A DNA stretch of 40,450 nucleotides from Deltaproteobacteria bacterium. Its GTDB lineage: Bacteria > Myxococcota_A > UBA9160 > SZUA-336. This document shows positions 14,799 to 23,670 of the stretch, in pieces; the first letter of the stretch is position 1, and every line of letters begins with the position of its first letter. The DNA is taken from contig VGRW01000027.1 of assembly GCA_016875225.1 (NCBI GenBank), positions 1 to 40,450 on the forward strand. Direction: 5' to 3'. The translations under genes were made by a program, and so were the position numbers. The notes under the pieces were generated by a model, which saw nothing but the letters and a program-made list of their open reading frames with translations, searched no databases and was not told where the DNA came from.

Positions 14799-16415
14799 AT
14801 GCCGAGGCTGCGCTACAGCCGCTGGGACGGCACGCAGCGACCGTTCTCGCTCGCCGCGGAGGCCGCGCTCGACGAGCTCGCGCGCCACCTCATGGAGGGA
14901 ATGAGCGTCGACGAGGCGCTCTCCTGGATGCGCTACCAGGGCTTCGAGCTCGCGGGCCAGAACTTCCGGGTGATGGGCGTCGAGGAGCTCATGCAGCAGC
15001 TGCGCCAGAAGGCGCGCGAGCTGATGAGCGGCCGCAACATGGACCAGGTCTTCGACGAGCGCTGGCAGAAGCTTCGCGACGCGCTCGACCGCGAGCAGGC
15101 GGCGCTTCGCGACCGACACGGAGACGAGTCACGGCGGCTGAACGAGTTCCGCGATCGCCGCGAGCCGCTTCCCAAGCGCCTCTCCGAGGCGCTGCGCCGC
15201 TTCGAGAGCCACGAGTGGGAGGATGCCGAGGCCGAAGCCGCCTACCGCGAGCTGCTCGAGGAGCAGGAGGAGATCCGCGCGCTCGAGGACTTCCAGGCGC
15301 GAAACCGCCAGCAACTCCGCGGCGGACGCAGTCTCGGCTACGACGAGGCGCTCGAGCTGATGCGCCAGGTCGAGCGGCTGGGCCAGATGGCGCGAAACCT
15401 GCTCGAGGGGAACTTCGAATCGATCTCGCTCGACGAGCTTCGCGAGCTCGCGGGCGAGGAGGGCGTCGAGTCGCTGCTGATCCTGCGCGATCTGCGCGGG
15501 CGGCTCGAGCAGGCGGGCTACGTTCGCGACGGCTCGGGGGGACTGGAGCTCACGCCGCGCGCGATCCGGCGCATCGGCGAGCTCGCGCTCGACGACATCT
15601 ACGGCGCGCTGAAGCGAGGCGCGCCGGGCGCGCACGCGACCGTGCACCGCGGCGGGGGCCCGATCACGATCGAGCGCAGCCGGCCCTACGTCTTCGGCGA
15701 GCCGGCGAACATCGACGCGGTCGCCACGGTGCGCAACGCGCTGCTACGAGACCCCGCCAGCGCCAGCGTGCCGGTCTCGATATCGCCGCAGGACCTCGAG
15801 GTCTGGGACACGGACCAGCAGACCGACACCACGACGGTGCTGCTGCTCGACATGAGCTGGTCGATGTCCTGGTCCGGACGTTGGCCCGCGGCCAAACGCG
15901 TGGCGATCGCGATGGACCAGCTGATCCGAACCCGCTACCCGCGCGATCGCTTCTTCACCGTCGGCTTCTACACGCGCGCTCGCGAGCTGCGCATCCCCGA
16001 GCTGCCGGAGCTGGTCTGGAACATGGAGGACCCGTTCACGAACCTTCAGGACGGGCTGCGCGTCGCGCAGCGCCTGATCGACCGGCATCCCTCGGCCAAC
16101 AAGCAGATCATCGTGATCACCGACGGCCAGCCGACCGCGTACTTCGTCGGCGAGGAGCTGCGCGTCGAATGGCCCAGCGGCGTGGGCGGAACCAGCCCGC
16201 GCGCCAACAAGGAGACGCTGGGCGAGGTCTCGCGCGTCACGCGAAAGGGCATCACGATCAACACCTTCATGCTCGACGACGCGCCGGAGCTGATGCACTT
16301 CGTCGAGGCGATGACCCGAATCAACAAGGGCCGCGCGTTCTACACCACGCCGGGTCAGATCGGCGAGTACGTGATGGTCGACTACCTGTCGCGGAAGCGC
16401 CGGAAGATCCGCTGA
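14799..16415 (+). CDS. VWA-domain protein, partner of the ChlI-like AAA+ ATPase
   Basis: This is a 538-residue cytoplasmic protein with no signal peptide. Residues 1-270 are mostly charged helices, including a long coiled-coil-like region rich in Glu, Arg and Leu (RQKARELMSG through LEEQEEIRALEDFQ). The C-terminal von Willebrand A domain starts near residue 340 with a complete MIDAS motif DMSWSMS (Asp351), followed by KQIIVITDGQPTAY. Such proteins act as metal-dependent adaptors for AAA+ partners. The gene starts two bases after the AAA+ stop and ends in a TGATG overlap with the SppA-type gene, so the three are very likely translated together. Confidence 0.87.
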   Translation: MPRLRYSRWDGTQRPFSLAAEAALDELARHLMEGMSVDEALSWMRYQGFELAGQNFRVMGVEELMQQLRQKARELMSGRNMDQVFDERWQKLRDALDREQAALRDRHGDESRRLNEFRDRREPLPKRLSEALRRFESHEWEDAEAEAAYRELLEEQEEIRALEDFQARNRQQLRGGRSLGYDEALELMRQVERLGQMARNLLEGNFESISLDELRELAGEEGVESLLILRDLRGRLEQAGYVRDGSGGLELTPRAIRRIGELALDDIYGALKRGAPGAHATVHRGGGPITIERSRPYVFGEPANIDAVATVRNALLRDPASASVPVSISPQDLEVWDTDQQTDTTTVLLLDMSWSMSWSGRWPAAKRVAIAMDQLIRTRYPRDRFFTVGFYTRARELRIPELPELVWNMEDPFTNLQDGLRVAQRLIDRHPSANKQIIVITDGQPTAYFVGEELRVEWPSGVGGTSPRANKETLGEVSRVTRKGITINTFMLDDAPELMHFVEAMTRINKGRAFYTTPGQIGEYVMVDYLSRKRRKIR

Positions 16416-18103
16416 TGGCGAAACGCGCGACGGGCGGCGCGCGCGCGGCCGCCCAGGCGACGCGCGCGGCGGCAAACGCGGCGAGCTGGCTGCGCGACGC
16501 GGCGACGCTTCCGTTCACCTGGCGCCTGCCGCGCGACTGGGTCGCGCTCCCGCTCGAGCACGGCATCGCCCCCTCGCCCCCGACGCTGCCTCGCTTCCTG
16601 CAGCGCGGCCGGTCGCCGCTGCCGCTGCTCGCGCTCGACCTCGGGCTCTCGCTCGCAGAGCGCGATCCGCAATTGTGCGGGCTGGTGGTGCGACTCGGCG
16701 CAGCTCCGCTCGGCTTCGCGCGCACGGCGCAGCTCGCGCGCGGCATGGCCAGGCTTCGCGCGGCCGGCAAACGCGTCGTGGTCTGGGCGGCCTCGACCGG
16801 GAACGCGGGGGCCTGGCTGGGGGGCCTCGCCGATCGCTTCTGGCTCGCTCCCGAGGGTCGGCTCGAGCTCGTGGGGCTGCGCGTCGAGAACGTCTTCCTG
16901 CGCCAGGCGCTGGACCACCTGCGCGTGCGGCCGGACGTGTTCTCGACCGGCGAGTACAAATCCGCCGGCGAGATGCTCGAGCGCGACTCGCTCTCCGCTC
17001 CCGCGCGCGAAGCGCTCGAGACGGTGGTCGAAGATCTGTACCAGACGCTCGTCGCCGGGCTCGCGGCCGGGCGCGCGGGCACGGTGGAGCGCGCGCGCGA
17101 ATGGATCGACGCCGGCCCGTATCTCGCGCGCGAGGCGGTGGCCGCGGGAATCGCGGACGGACTCGTCTATGGCGACGAGCTGCCCGCGAAGCTCGCCGAG
17201 CTCGACGACGGTGGAGCCCCGCAGCCAGCGACGGAGGAGCCGCGCGAGGCGCGCCCGATCCCCTTCTCCGCGTATCTGCGCGTGGCCCGGCCGCGCTTCG
17301 TGTGGCAGCCGGTCCGGGTCGGCCGGCCGGAGATCGCGGTCGTTCCGCTTCTCGGCGCGATCCGTCCCGGCGCGGGCGAGCCCTCCGGCGTGGTCGGCGT
17401 GCTGCGCGCGCTCGCAGAGCGCGAACCCGTCCGGGCCGTGGTGCTGCGGATCGACAGCCCCGGCGGCGAGCCGCTCGCCTCCGATCTGCTCTGGCGCGCG
17501 GTGCGCGTGCTCGGCGAGAAGAAGCCGGTGATCGCGAGCCTGGGCGATGCCGCGGCCTCGGGCGGCTACTACGTCGCGATGGCCGCGCACGAGATCGTCG
17601 CCGATCCGTGTAGCCTGACCGGCTCGATCGGGGTCGTGCTCGCCGGCCTCGAGATCGACGGGCTTCTCGACTGGCTGGGCGTCTCGCTCGACGGCGTGCA
17701 GCGCGGCAAGCACGCGGGCATCCACGACCTCGCGCGCAAGCGCACGCCCGAGGAGCGCGCCCACCTGCACCGGCAGGTCGAAGGCATCTACCGCAGCTTT
17801 CTCGCCAAGGCCGCCCTGTGCCGCGGTCGCAGCGAAGCGGAAATCGAGGCCGTTGCGCGCGGCCGCGTCTGGACCGGCCGCCACGCGCAGGAGCGCGGTC
17901 TGGTCGATTCGCTCGGCGGCCTCGACGACGCGCTCGCCCGTGCGCGCGCGCGGGCGGGTCTCGGAAACGACGAGGGCGACCCGCTCTACTGCACCCTGAA
18001 CGTCCGGCCGTGGGAGCGCCTGCTCGCGCGCCGTCCGTTCGATTCGCGCGCCCGCGCATTCGCGCCGGAGCTGTCTTGTCCGATCCGCGTCCCGCTGCGC
18101 TAG
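16415..18103 (+). CDS. SppA-type signal peptide peptidase (S49, long form)
   Basis: This 562-residue protein has two S49 repeats, as in 67-kDa SppA. The N-terminal repeat carries the catalytic lysine in STGEYKSAGEMLERDSLS (Lys182). The C-terminal repeat carries the nucleophile in DAAASGGYYVAMAAHEIVA (Ser382), followed by SLTGSIGV. SppA cleaves leftover signal peptides at the cytoplasmic membrane. An N-terminal membrane anchor is not obvious; the first 45 residues are Ala/Arg-rich, so it may be soluble or peripheral. The ATG at 16415 overlaps the VWA stop. The 3' end overlaps the start of trmB by 28 bases. Confidence 0.9.
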   Translation: MAKRATGGARAAAQATRAAANAASWLRDAATLPFTWRLPRDWVALPLEHGIAPSPPTLPRFLQRGRSPLPLLALDLGLSLAERDPQLCGLVVRLGAAPLGFARTAQLARGMARLRAAGKRVVVWAASTGNAGAWLGGLADRFWLAPEGRLELVGLRVENVFLRQALDHLRVRPDVFSTGEYKSAGEMLERDSLSAPAREALETVVEDLYQTLVAGLAAGRAGTVERAREWIDAGPYLAREAVAAGIADGLVYGDELPAKLAELDDGGAPQPATEEPREARPIPFSAYLRVARPRFVWQPVRVGRPEIAVVPLLGAIRPGAGEPSGVVGVLRALAEREPVRAVVLRIDSPGGEPLASDLLWRAVRVLGEKKPVIASLGDAAASGGYYVAMAAHEIVADPCSLTGSIGVVLAGLEIDGLLDWLGVSLDGVQRGKHAGIHDLARKRTPEERAHLHRQVEGIYRSFLAKAALCRGRSEAEIEAVARGRVWTGRHAQERGLVDSLGGLDDALARARARAGLGNDEGDPLYCTLNVRPWERLLARRPFDSRARAFAPELSCPIRVPLR

Positions 18104-18693
18104 CGCCGGTCGTCTCCGCCGAGACGCTGCGCGAGCGGGGCTTGCGCAGCTGTCTGGGCGTCGATCGCGTCGTGCTCGAGCTCGGCTTCGGCCGCGCCGA
18201 GCTGCTGCTCGATCTGGCCGAGCGCAATCCGGAGCGCGTGTACCTGGGCGTCGAGGTTTCGCGCAAGCGGGTCGAGAAGGCGGGACAGCGCGCGCAGCGG
18301 CGCGAGCTCGCCAACGTCTTCATGATCCACGCGCCGGCCGAGTACGTGCTCGAGCGCGTGCTGCCCGCCGACTCGGTCGAGGAGTGCTGGGTGAACTGCC
18401 CCGATCCCTGGCCGAAGAAGCGCCACTGGCGGCGCAGGCTGGTGCAGGCGCCGCTCGTCGCAGCGCTCGCGCGTGTTCTCTGCGCCGGCGCGGTTCTGCA
18501 CATCGCGACCGATCACGAGGGCTATCGCGACTGGATCGCCGCCGTCATGGCCGCGCAAGACGCGTTCGTGAACCTGCACGCGCCCGAGGCCTTCGTCGCC
18601 ACGCAGCCCGACCGGCGCGAGACCGCCTACGAGGCCGAATGGCGCGCCGAGGGTCGCGTGATCGCCTACTTCGACTATCGTAGGGCGAAGTGA
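18076..18693 (+). CDS. trmB: tRNA (guanine-N7-)-methyltransferase
   Basis: This 205-residue class I SAM methyltransferase makes m7G46 in the tRNA variable loop. The SAM site is VVLELGFGRAELLLDLAE. YLGVEVSRKRVEKA and the TrmB signature NCPDPWPKKRHWRRRLV follow, and the end RRETAYEAEWRAEGR matches the family's T-YE--W. The protein is on the short side because the N-terminal extension is missing. The TTG at 18076 is preferred because CGGAG sits seven bases before it and little conserved sequence lies upstream; the start lies inside the SppA-type gene. The stop overlaps the GTG of rlmN, linking two RNA methyltransferase genes. Confidence 0.9.
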   Translation: MSDPRPAALAPVVSAETLRERGLRSCLGVDRVVLELGFGRAELLLDLAERNPERVYLGVEVSRKRVEKAGQRAQRRELANVFMIHAPAEYVLERVLPADSVEECWVNCPDPWPKKRHWRRRLVQAPLVAALARVLCAGAVLHIATDHEGYRDWIAAVMAAQDAFVNLHAPEAFVATQPDRRETAYEAEWRAEGRVIAYFDYRRAK

Positions 18694-19754
18694 ACTCCCT
18701 GCTCGCACTCACCCCCGACGAGCTGCGCAGCCATTTCACGGCCGTCGGCGTGCCCGGCTTCCGCGCCGCGCAGGTCTCGAGCTGGCTGTACGCGCGGCGC
18801 GTGCGCGACTTCGCGGCGATGGCCAATCTGCCGCGCGCGCTGCGCGCGACGCTCGCCGCGACCTGGGACGCTCGAGCGCTCGAGCGCATCGACGTCCGTG
18901 AAGCCCCCGACGGCACGCGCAAGCTCGTGCTCGGCACGGCTGACGCCGCGCGAATCGAGGCCGTGCTGATTCCCGAGGGCCGAAGGCAGACGCTCTGCGT
19001 CTCGTCGCAGATCGGCTGCAGCCTGGACTGCTCGTTCTGCGCGACCGGCCGGATGGGCCTGGGGCGGAACCTGCGCGCCGAGGAGATCGTCGACCAGGCG
19101 CTGCACGCGAGCGACATCCTCGCGGCGGAAGGCAAGGCGCTCACCCACGTGGTCTTCATGGGCATGGGGGAGCCGCTGCTGAACCTCGCCAGCGTCGTGC
19201 AGGCGATCCGCGTGCTCACGCACGCCGAGGCGTTCGCGCTCTCTCCCAAACGCATCACGGTGTCGACGGCGGGCGTCGTGCCCAGGCTCGCCCAGCTCGG
19301 CGCTGCGGTGCCGGTTCGGCTGGCCGTGTCTCTGCACGCCACCACCGACGCGCTTCGCGACGAGCTCGTGCCGCTGAATCGCCGCTTTCCGCTGGCAAGA
19401 CTGCTCGAGGCCTGCGCGGCGTATCCCGTCGCCAGACGCGACCGTCTCTCGTTCGAGTACGCGCTGCTCGCGGGCGTGAACGACTCGGACGTCGATGCGC
19501 GCAGGCTCGCGCGGATCGCGAACGGGGCGCGGGCCAAGGTCAATCTGATCCCGATGAACGAGCACCCCGCCAGCCCCTACCGGCGGCCGAGCGAGGCGCG
19601 GATCGACGCCTTCCTCGCCGCGCTCTGCGAGGCCGGCGCGAGCGCGACCGTCCGGCGCTCGCGAGGAGACGACATCCTCGCCGCGTGCGGCCAGCTCGGG
19701 GCGCTCTCCGGCGCGCAGGGCGGAGCGACAAGCGCGGACGCGAGCGGCCGATAA
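18690..19754 (+). CDS. rlmN: Dual-specificity 23S rRNA/tRNA adenine-C2 methyltransferase
   Basis: This 354-residue radical-SAM enzyme methylates A2503 of 23S rRNA and A37 of some tRNAs. The cluster motif is Cys110-x3-Cys114-x2-Cys117 in GCSLDCSFCATGRMGLGRNL. GMGEPLLN, the SAM-binding GGEP-like motif, follows. AVSLHATTDALRDELVPLNR and LIPMNEH also match the family. The second catalytic cysteine is Cys333 in RGDDILAACGQL. The last 15 residues are a low-complexity tail. The start is GTG overlapping the trmB stop (GTGA). It is encoded with trmB as an RNA-modification pair within the long plus-strand run. Confidence 0.95.
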   Translation: MNSLLALTPDELRSHFTAVGVPGFRAAQVSSWLYARRVRDFAAMANLPRALRATLAATWDARALERIDVREAPDGTRKLVLGTADAARIEAVLIPEGRRQTLCVSSQIGCSLDCSFCATGRMGLGRNLRAEEIVDQALHASDILAAEGKALTHVVFMGMGEPLLNLASVVQAIRVLTHAEAFALSPKRITVSTAGVVPRLAQLGAAVPVRLAVSLHATTDALRDELVPLNRRFPLARLLEACAAYPVARRDRLSFEYALLAGVNDSDVDARRLARIANGARAKVNLIPMNEHPASPYRRPSEARIDAFLAALCEAGASATVRRSRGDDILAACGQLGALSGAQGGATSADASGR

Positions 19755-19764
19755 GAGCCGGCGA

Positions 19765-20433
19765 ATGCTCTACGCGATCGGCGACATCCACGGCATGCGC
19801 GACGAGCTCGCGGAGCTTCTGGCGAAGCTCCCGCTCGAGCCGAGCGACCGCCTGATCTTCATCGGCGACTACGTCGATCGCGGCCCGGATCCGAAGGGCG
19901 TCGTCGATCTCCTGATCGAGGTCTCGAAGCAGCGCGAGTGCCTGTTCCTGATGGGCAACCACGAGGCGATGTTCCTGTCGTTCATCGGCTGGCAGGGGCC
20001 CAACTACTTCGGCAAGGAGGCGTTCCTGCACAACGGCGGCGAGACGACGCTCGCGAGCTACGGCTACTTCGAGTCCGACGCGAGCTTCGAGCTTCCGCCC
20101 GAGCACGAGCGCTTCTACCGCGATCTGCGTCTCTGGCACCTCGAGGGCGAGTACGCGTTCGTCCACGCGGGACTCTCGAAGGCGGCGCTCCCCCTCTCCG
20201 ACGCGAAGTACGCGCTGTCGCGCGAGCGGGTGAAGGACCTGCTCTGGCAGCGCGAGACCGCGGACCTGCCCCACAGTCTGGGCGTGACGATCGTCTACGG
20301 CCACACGCCGCTCCCGGATTTCGGTGTAAGGTGGAACGTCCCATACTCGATCGGGATCGATACCGGGGCGGTCTACGGCGGGCCGCTCTCCGCGATCCGG
20401 CTCCCCGACGAGACCATCTTCCAGAGCCCCTGA
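19765..20433 (+). CDS. PPP-family metallophosphatase (serine/threonine or diadenosine-tetraphosphate type)
   Basis: This 222-residue calcineurin-like phosphatase has the three PPP blocks in order: [10 protein letters not shown] near residue 6, [10 protein letters not shown] at about 34, and GNHEAMF at about 63. The metal-binding histidines VHAGLS and [10 protein letters not shown] follow. It lacks regulatory extensions and signals, so it should be a cytosolic Mn/Fe-dependent phosphatase. The family includes bacterial PrpA/PrpE and symmetric Ap4A hydrolases, and sequence alone does not separate these. It starts 10 bases after rlmN and its stop overlaps the start of the acyl-CoA dehydrogenase. 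An ApaG-type gene occurs at 35803 but is not linked to it. Confidence 0.88.
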   Translation: MLYAIGDIHGMRDELAELLAKLPLEPSDRLIFIGDYVDRGPDPKGVVDLLIEVSKQRECLFLMGNHEAMFLSFIGWQGPNYFGKEAFLHNGGETTLASYGYFESDASFELPPEHERFYRDLRLWHLEGEYAFVHAGLSKAALPLSDAKYALSRERVKDLLWQRETADLPHSLGVTIVYGHTPLPDFGVRWNVPYSIGIDTGAVYGGPLSAIRLPDETIFQSP

Positions 20434-21575
20434 TGGACCTCACCCCCGAGCACGAGCAGATCCGCGACACCGTCCGGCGCCTCGCCGAGCAGGAGCTCGC
20501 TCCGATCGCGGCGAGAATCGACGCGGACGATTGGTTCCCGCGGGATTTCTTCCGGCGGCTGGGAGAGATCGGCGCGCTCGGCGTGCTCGTGCCCGAGGCG
20601 TTCGGCGGCAGCGGCGGCGACTATCTGGGCGCCGCGCTGATCATGGAAGAGCTCGCGCGCCACAGCGGCTCCGTCTCGCTCTCCTACGGCGCGCACGCGG
20701 TGCTCTGCGTCGGTGCGATCGCGCGCGACGCGTCCGACCAGCAGAAGCGGCGCGTGCTGCCGCGGCTCTGTTCGGGCGAGGCGATCGGCGCCTGGGCGCT
20801 GACCGAGCCGAGCTCCGGCTCCGACGCGCTGGGAATGCGCACGCGCGCCGTTCGCGACGGCGACGTCTACGTGCTGGACGGCAGCAAGACGTTCATCACC
20901 AACGGCTCCGAGGCGGAGACCCTGGTCGTCTACGCGCGCACGAACCCCGCGCTCGACGCGCACGGGATCTCGGTCTTCCTGGTCGACGGCAAGGCGTCCG
21001 GCTTCTCGTGCAGCAAGAAGCTCGACAAGATGGGAATGCGCGGCAGCCCGACCGCCGAGCTGCGCTTCGACGGCGTGCGCGTCCCCGTCGCCGATCGGCT
21101 GGGCGAGGAGAACCGCGGCGTGGCGATGATGATGCGCGGTCTCGACGTGGAGCGCGCGACGCTGGCCGGCGTCTCCGTGGGCCTGGCGCAGGCCGCGCTC
21201 GACCACGCGCTCGTCTACGCGCGCGAGCGCGAGCAGTTCGGCCGGCCGATCGCCGACTTCCAGATGGTGCAGAAGATCCTCGCCGACACGTACGTCGAGC
21301 TCACCGCCGCGCGGCTGCTCGTCTACGAGTCGGCGCGAACCTGCATCCGCCAGAGCAGCGGGGTCTCGAAGCTGGCGTCGGCCGCCAAGCTCTTCGCGTC
21401 CGAGATCGCCACGCGCGCGGGTCTGGCCGCGGTGCAGATCCTCGGCGGCTACGGCTACACGCGCGACTATCCCGTGGAGCGCATCGCGCGCGACGCGAAG
21501 CTGATGGAGATCGGCGCGGGCACGTCCGAGATCCAGCGCACGATCATCGCGCGCGACCTGATCCGCGGCCGCTAG
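20433..21575 (+). CDS. Isovaleryl-CoA dehydrogenase-type acyl-CoA dehydrogenase
   Basis: This 380-residue FAD enzyme catalyses alpha,beta-dehydrogenation of an acyl-CoA. ACAD signatures are present: [19 protein letters not shown], a [15 protein letters not shown] segment, and [13 protein letters not shown]. The catalytic base is not at the MCAD position (there GAGTSEIQR, with Ala-Gly). Instead a Glu sits in [10 protein letters not shown] (Glu240), the arrangement of isovaleryl-CoA dehydrogenase. This points to leucine-derived or related branched acyl-CoA. The ATG at 20433 overlaps the phosphatase stop by one base. No carboxylase genes of the leucine pathway are adjacent, so the physiological substrate is an inference from the catalytic residue. 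Confidence 0.88.
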   Translation: MDLTPEHEQIRDTVRRLAEQELAPIAARIDADDWFPRDFFRRLGEIGALGVLVPEAFGGSGGDYLGAALIMEELARHSGSVSLSYGAHAVLCVGAIARDASDQQKRRVLPRLCSGEAIGAWALTEPSSGSDALGMRTRAVRDGDVYVLDGSKTFITNGSEAETLVVYARTNPALDAHGISVFLVDGKASGFSCSKKLDKMGMRGSPTAELRFDGVRVPVADRLGEENRGVAMMMRGLDVERATLAGVSVGLAQAALDHALVYAREREQFGRPIADFQMVQKILADTYVELTAARLLVYESARTCIRQSSGVSKLASAAKLFASEIATRAGLAAVQILGGYGYTRDYPVERIARDAKLMEIGAGTSEIQRTIIARDLIRGR

Positions 21576-21582
21576 TCGCTCG

Positions 21583-23520
21583 CTACCCGACTTTCTCGAC
21601 GATCGGGATCACCAGCACGACGCCGGGCACGAGCTTGCCGAGATCGACGTCGGGGTTGTAGCGGCGGATCAGCCAGCCCGGCACGGCGTACTTCTTGTGC
21701 GAGAGCAGCCAGAGCGTCTCGCCGGGCTTGAGCTTGTGCTCGAGCGTGTTCGCGACGCGGAAGCTGCCGAAGAAGTCCTCCTCGATTCCCTTGTGGTACT
21801 CGAGCCGGCGCTGCTGGAAGACGTCGGGCGTGACCTTGGCGAAGTCGAGCCGCAGCGATTGCCCGACCTGGATCGGGCGCCGCGGTCTTAGCTTGTTCAG
21901 CCGCACCAGGTGCTGCGGCGTGACCTGGAGCCAGTCCGCGAAGTGGCCCAGCGTCTCGCCGGCCTCGACGATCACCCGGTCGCCTTCGACGCGCAGGAAA
22001 TCTTCGCTGCCGGGCGCCCCGGCGGGGACGGGAGCGGCGGCGGCCGGCTCGATCGCCGCGACGACGACCGGCTCCGGCTCGGGAGCCGGCGCGGGCGCGG
22101 GCTCGGGCTTCGGCTCCGGGAGCGTCGCGGCCTCGGCGGTCCGAACGATCTCGATTCCGGGCTTCGCAACCGGCGCGGAGGCCCCCGAGCGATCGGGAAT
22201 CTGCAGCACCTGACCCGGGTAGATGGTGCGCCGTGCGCCGACGTCGTTCTCGGCGGCGAGCGCCGCGACGCTGGTGCCGTGGCGCTGCGCGATACCGCCG
22301 AGCGTGTCGCCACGCCGAACGGTGTAATAGCGGTTCTCGTGCTGGCGGGCGTGCTGGCTCTGCTTCGGAACCGCCGCGATCCAGGTCGAAGCGTCGCCGA
22401 CGACCGTCCCGGCGGGGAGGCGGAGCGTGTAGCCCTTCGGGATCCGCTTGCCCGAGCGGAACACCGGCGGGCGCAGGGCGGGATTCAGCTCCGCGATCGT
22501 CTCGCGCGAGACCCCGAGGTTCCGCTCCAGGTCCGCGACGTCCGCGTAGAAGGGGAGCGTCACGGAATCGACCACGCGCGGCTCGTCGCGCTGCAGCGGC
22601 CCCAGGTACGTCTCGTAGGAGCCGAGGATCCGGCGCGCCGCCAGGAACTGCGCGTAGAAGTTCCGCGACGCGAAGCCGAAGCTGGGCGCGTCGTAGCGCT
22701 CGACGATCACGTCGATCCGGCTGGTGCCGAGCTTCTTGACCGCGCGGTTCATCCCGGCCGCGCCGTGGTTGTAGGCGGTGAGCGCGAGCGGCCAGTTGCC
22801 CAGCACCGCGTAGTTCTCGCGCAGCAGCCGCGCCGCCGCCTCGGTCGCCACCACCGGGTCGAGGCGCTCGTCGACCACGTAGTCGACCTTCATGAAGCGC
22901 TTGCCGGTGCCGCGCATGAACTGCCAGATCCCCGCCGCGCCGTACTTGGAGTACGCGTGCACGTTGAACGAGGACTCGACGTGCGGCAGGTACGCCAGGT
23001 CCTCCGGCATGCTGCGCTCGCGGAAGTGGGCGCGCATCTCGGCCTCGTAGCCGCCGGCGACGATCACGCCCTGTCGGAACTTGTCGCGCTGGCCGAGCTG
23101 GAAGCGAATCCGCTCCTTGGCCGCGCGGAAATCCCGCGACACCGGCGCCCGGCCGAGCTCCGCCTCGAAGCCGCGTACCAGCGCGCGTTCGGCGTCGTCG
23201 CGCGGCGCTTCTCCAGCGGCGAGGCGCTCGAGCACCGCGCGCCAGCGGTCCTTGGCGCGCTCGACGATCGCCTCGCGCCGGCGGGAGTTCCGCTCGCCGT
23301 CGAAGCGCAGCAGCTCGTAGACGACTGCGAGCTCGCGCGCGTCGTGCAGGAATCCACCGTCGGTGGTGGAGTCGAGGTAGACGCGCGTCCAGAACGCGAC
23401 GGCCGGCGACAGGCCCTCGGGCTCCGGAAACGGATCGCTCGGTCCGGCCGCCTGCGCGCGCGCGGACGCAACGATGCAGGCGAGCGCAACGACGCCGACG
23501 ATCCGCGCAAATCCGCTCAC
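21583..23520 (-). CDS. MltD-like membrane-bound lytic transglycosylase with three LysM domains
   Basis: This is a 645-residue secreted protein. The N-terminus IVGVVALACIVASARAQAAG is a signal peptide; a lipobox is not evident. The lytic transglycosylase domain carries the catalytic Glu182 in LPHVESSFNVHAYSKYGAAG, followed by GIWQFM and ALTAYNHGAAGMNRAV, as in MltD. LysM domains follow at about 398-442, 515-560 and 595-640. The first two are separated by a Pro/Glu/Ala-rich linker (PEPKPEPAPAPAPEPEP). The enzyme would cleave the glycan strands of peptidoglycan in the periplasm with LysM anchoring. The start is a GTG at 23520 that gives a clean signal peptide. It is convergent with the acyl-CoA dehydrogenase gene (seven-base gap) and divergent from the racemase gene. 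Confidence 0.92.
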   Translation of the reverse strand: MSGFARIVGVVALACIVASARAQAAGPSDPFPEPEGLSPAVAFWTRVYLDSTTDGGFLHDARELAVVYELLRFDGERNSRRREAIVERAKDRWRAVLERLAAGEAPRDDAERALVRGFEAELGRAPVSRDFRAAKERIRFQLGQRDKFRQGVIVAGGYEAEMRAHFRERSMPEDLAYLPHVESSFNVHAYSKYGAAGIWQFMRGTGKRFMKVDYVVDERLDPVVATEAAARLLRENYAVLGNWPLALTAYNHGAAGMNRAVKKLGTSRIDVIVERYDAPSFGFASRNFYAQFLAARRILGSYETYLGPLQRDEPRVVDSVTLPFYADVADLERNLGVSRETIAELNPALRPPVFRSGKRIPKGYTLRLPAGTVVGDASTWIAAVPKQSQHARQHENRYYTVRRGDTLGGIAQRHGTSVAALAAENDVGARRTIYPGQVLQIPDRSGASAPVAKPGIEIVRTAEAATLPEPKPEPAPAPAPEPEPVVVAAIEPAAAAPVPAGAPGSEDFLRVEGDRVIVEAGETLGHFADWLQVTPQHLVRLNKLRPRRPIQVGQSLRLDFAKVTPDVFQQRRLEYHKGIEEDFFGSFRVANTLEHKLKPGETLWLLSHKKYAVPGWLIRRYNPDVDLGKLVPGVVLVIPIVEKVG

Positions 23521-23670
23521 GAAACCTTCCCCCGACCGACAAGCCCTCTTCGTCGCGGCGACCCGCTCGCTTGAGACGACGCAAGGTAACGAACGCGCCA
23601 GACATGGCCGCCCCGGTGGTATGCTCGCGCGTCTCTCGAACGGTGGCGTCGAGTCGGAGGAGCGTGGCGC

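Noticed and set aside
13402-16415. Magnesium or cobalt chelatase for chlorophyll/cobalamin
   Set aside because: The AAA+/VWA layout is shared by many MoxR-type systems, and no large BchH/CobN-type subunit or tetrapyrrole gene is nearby.
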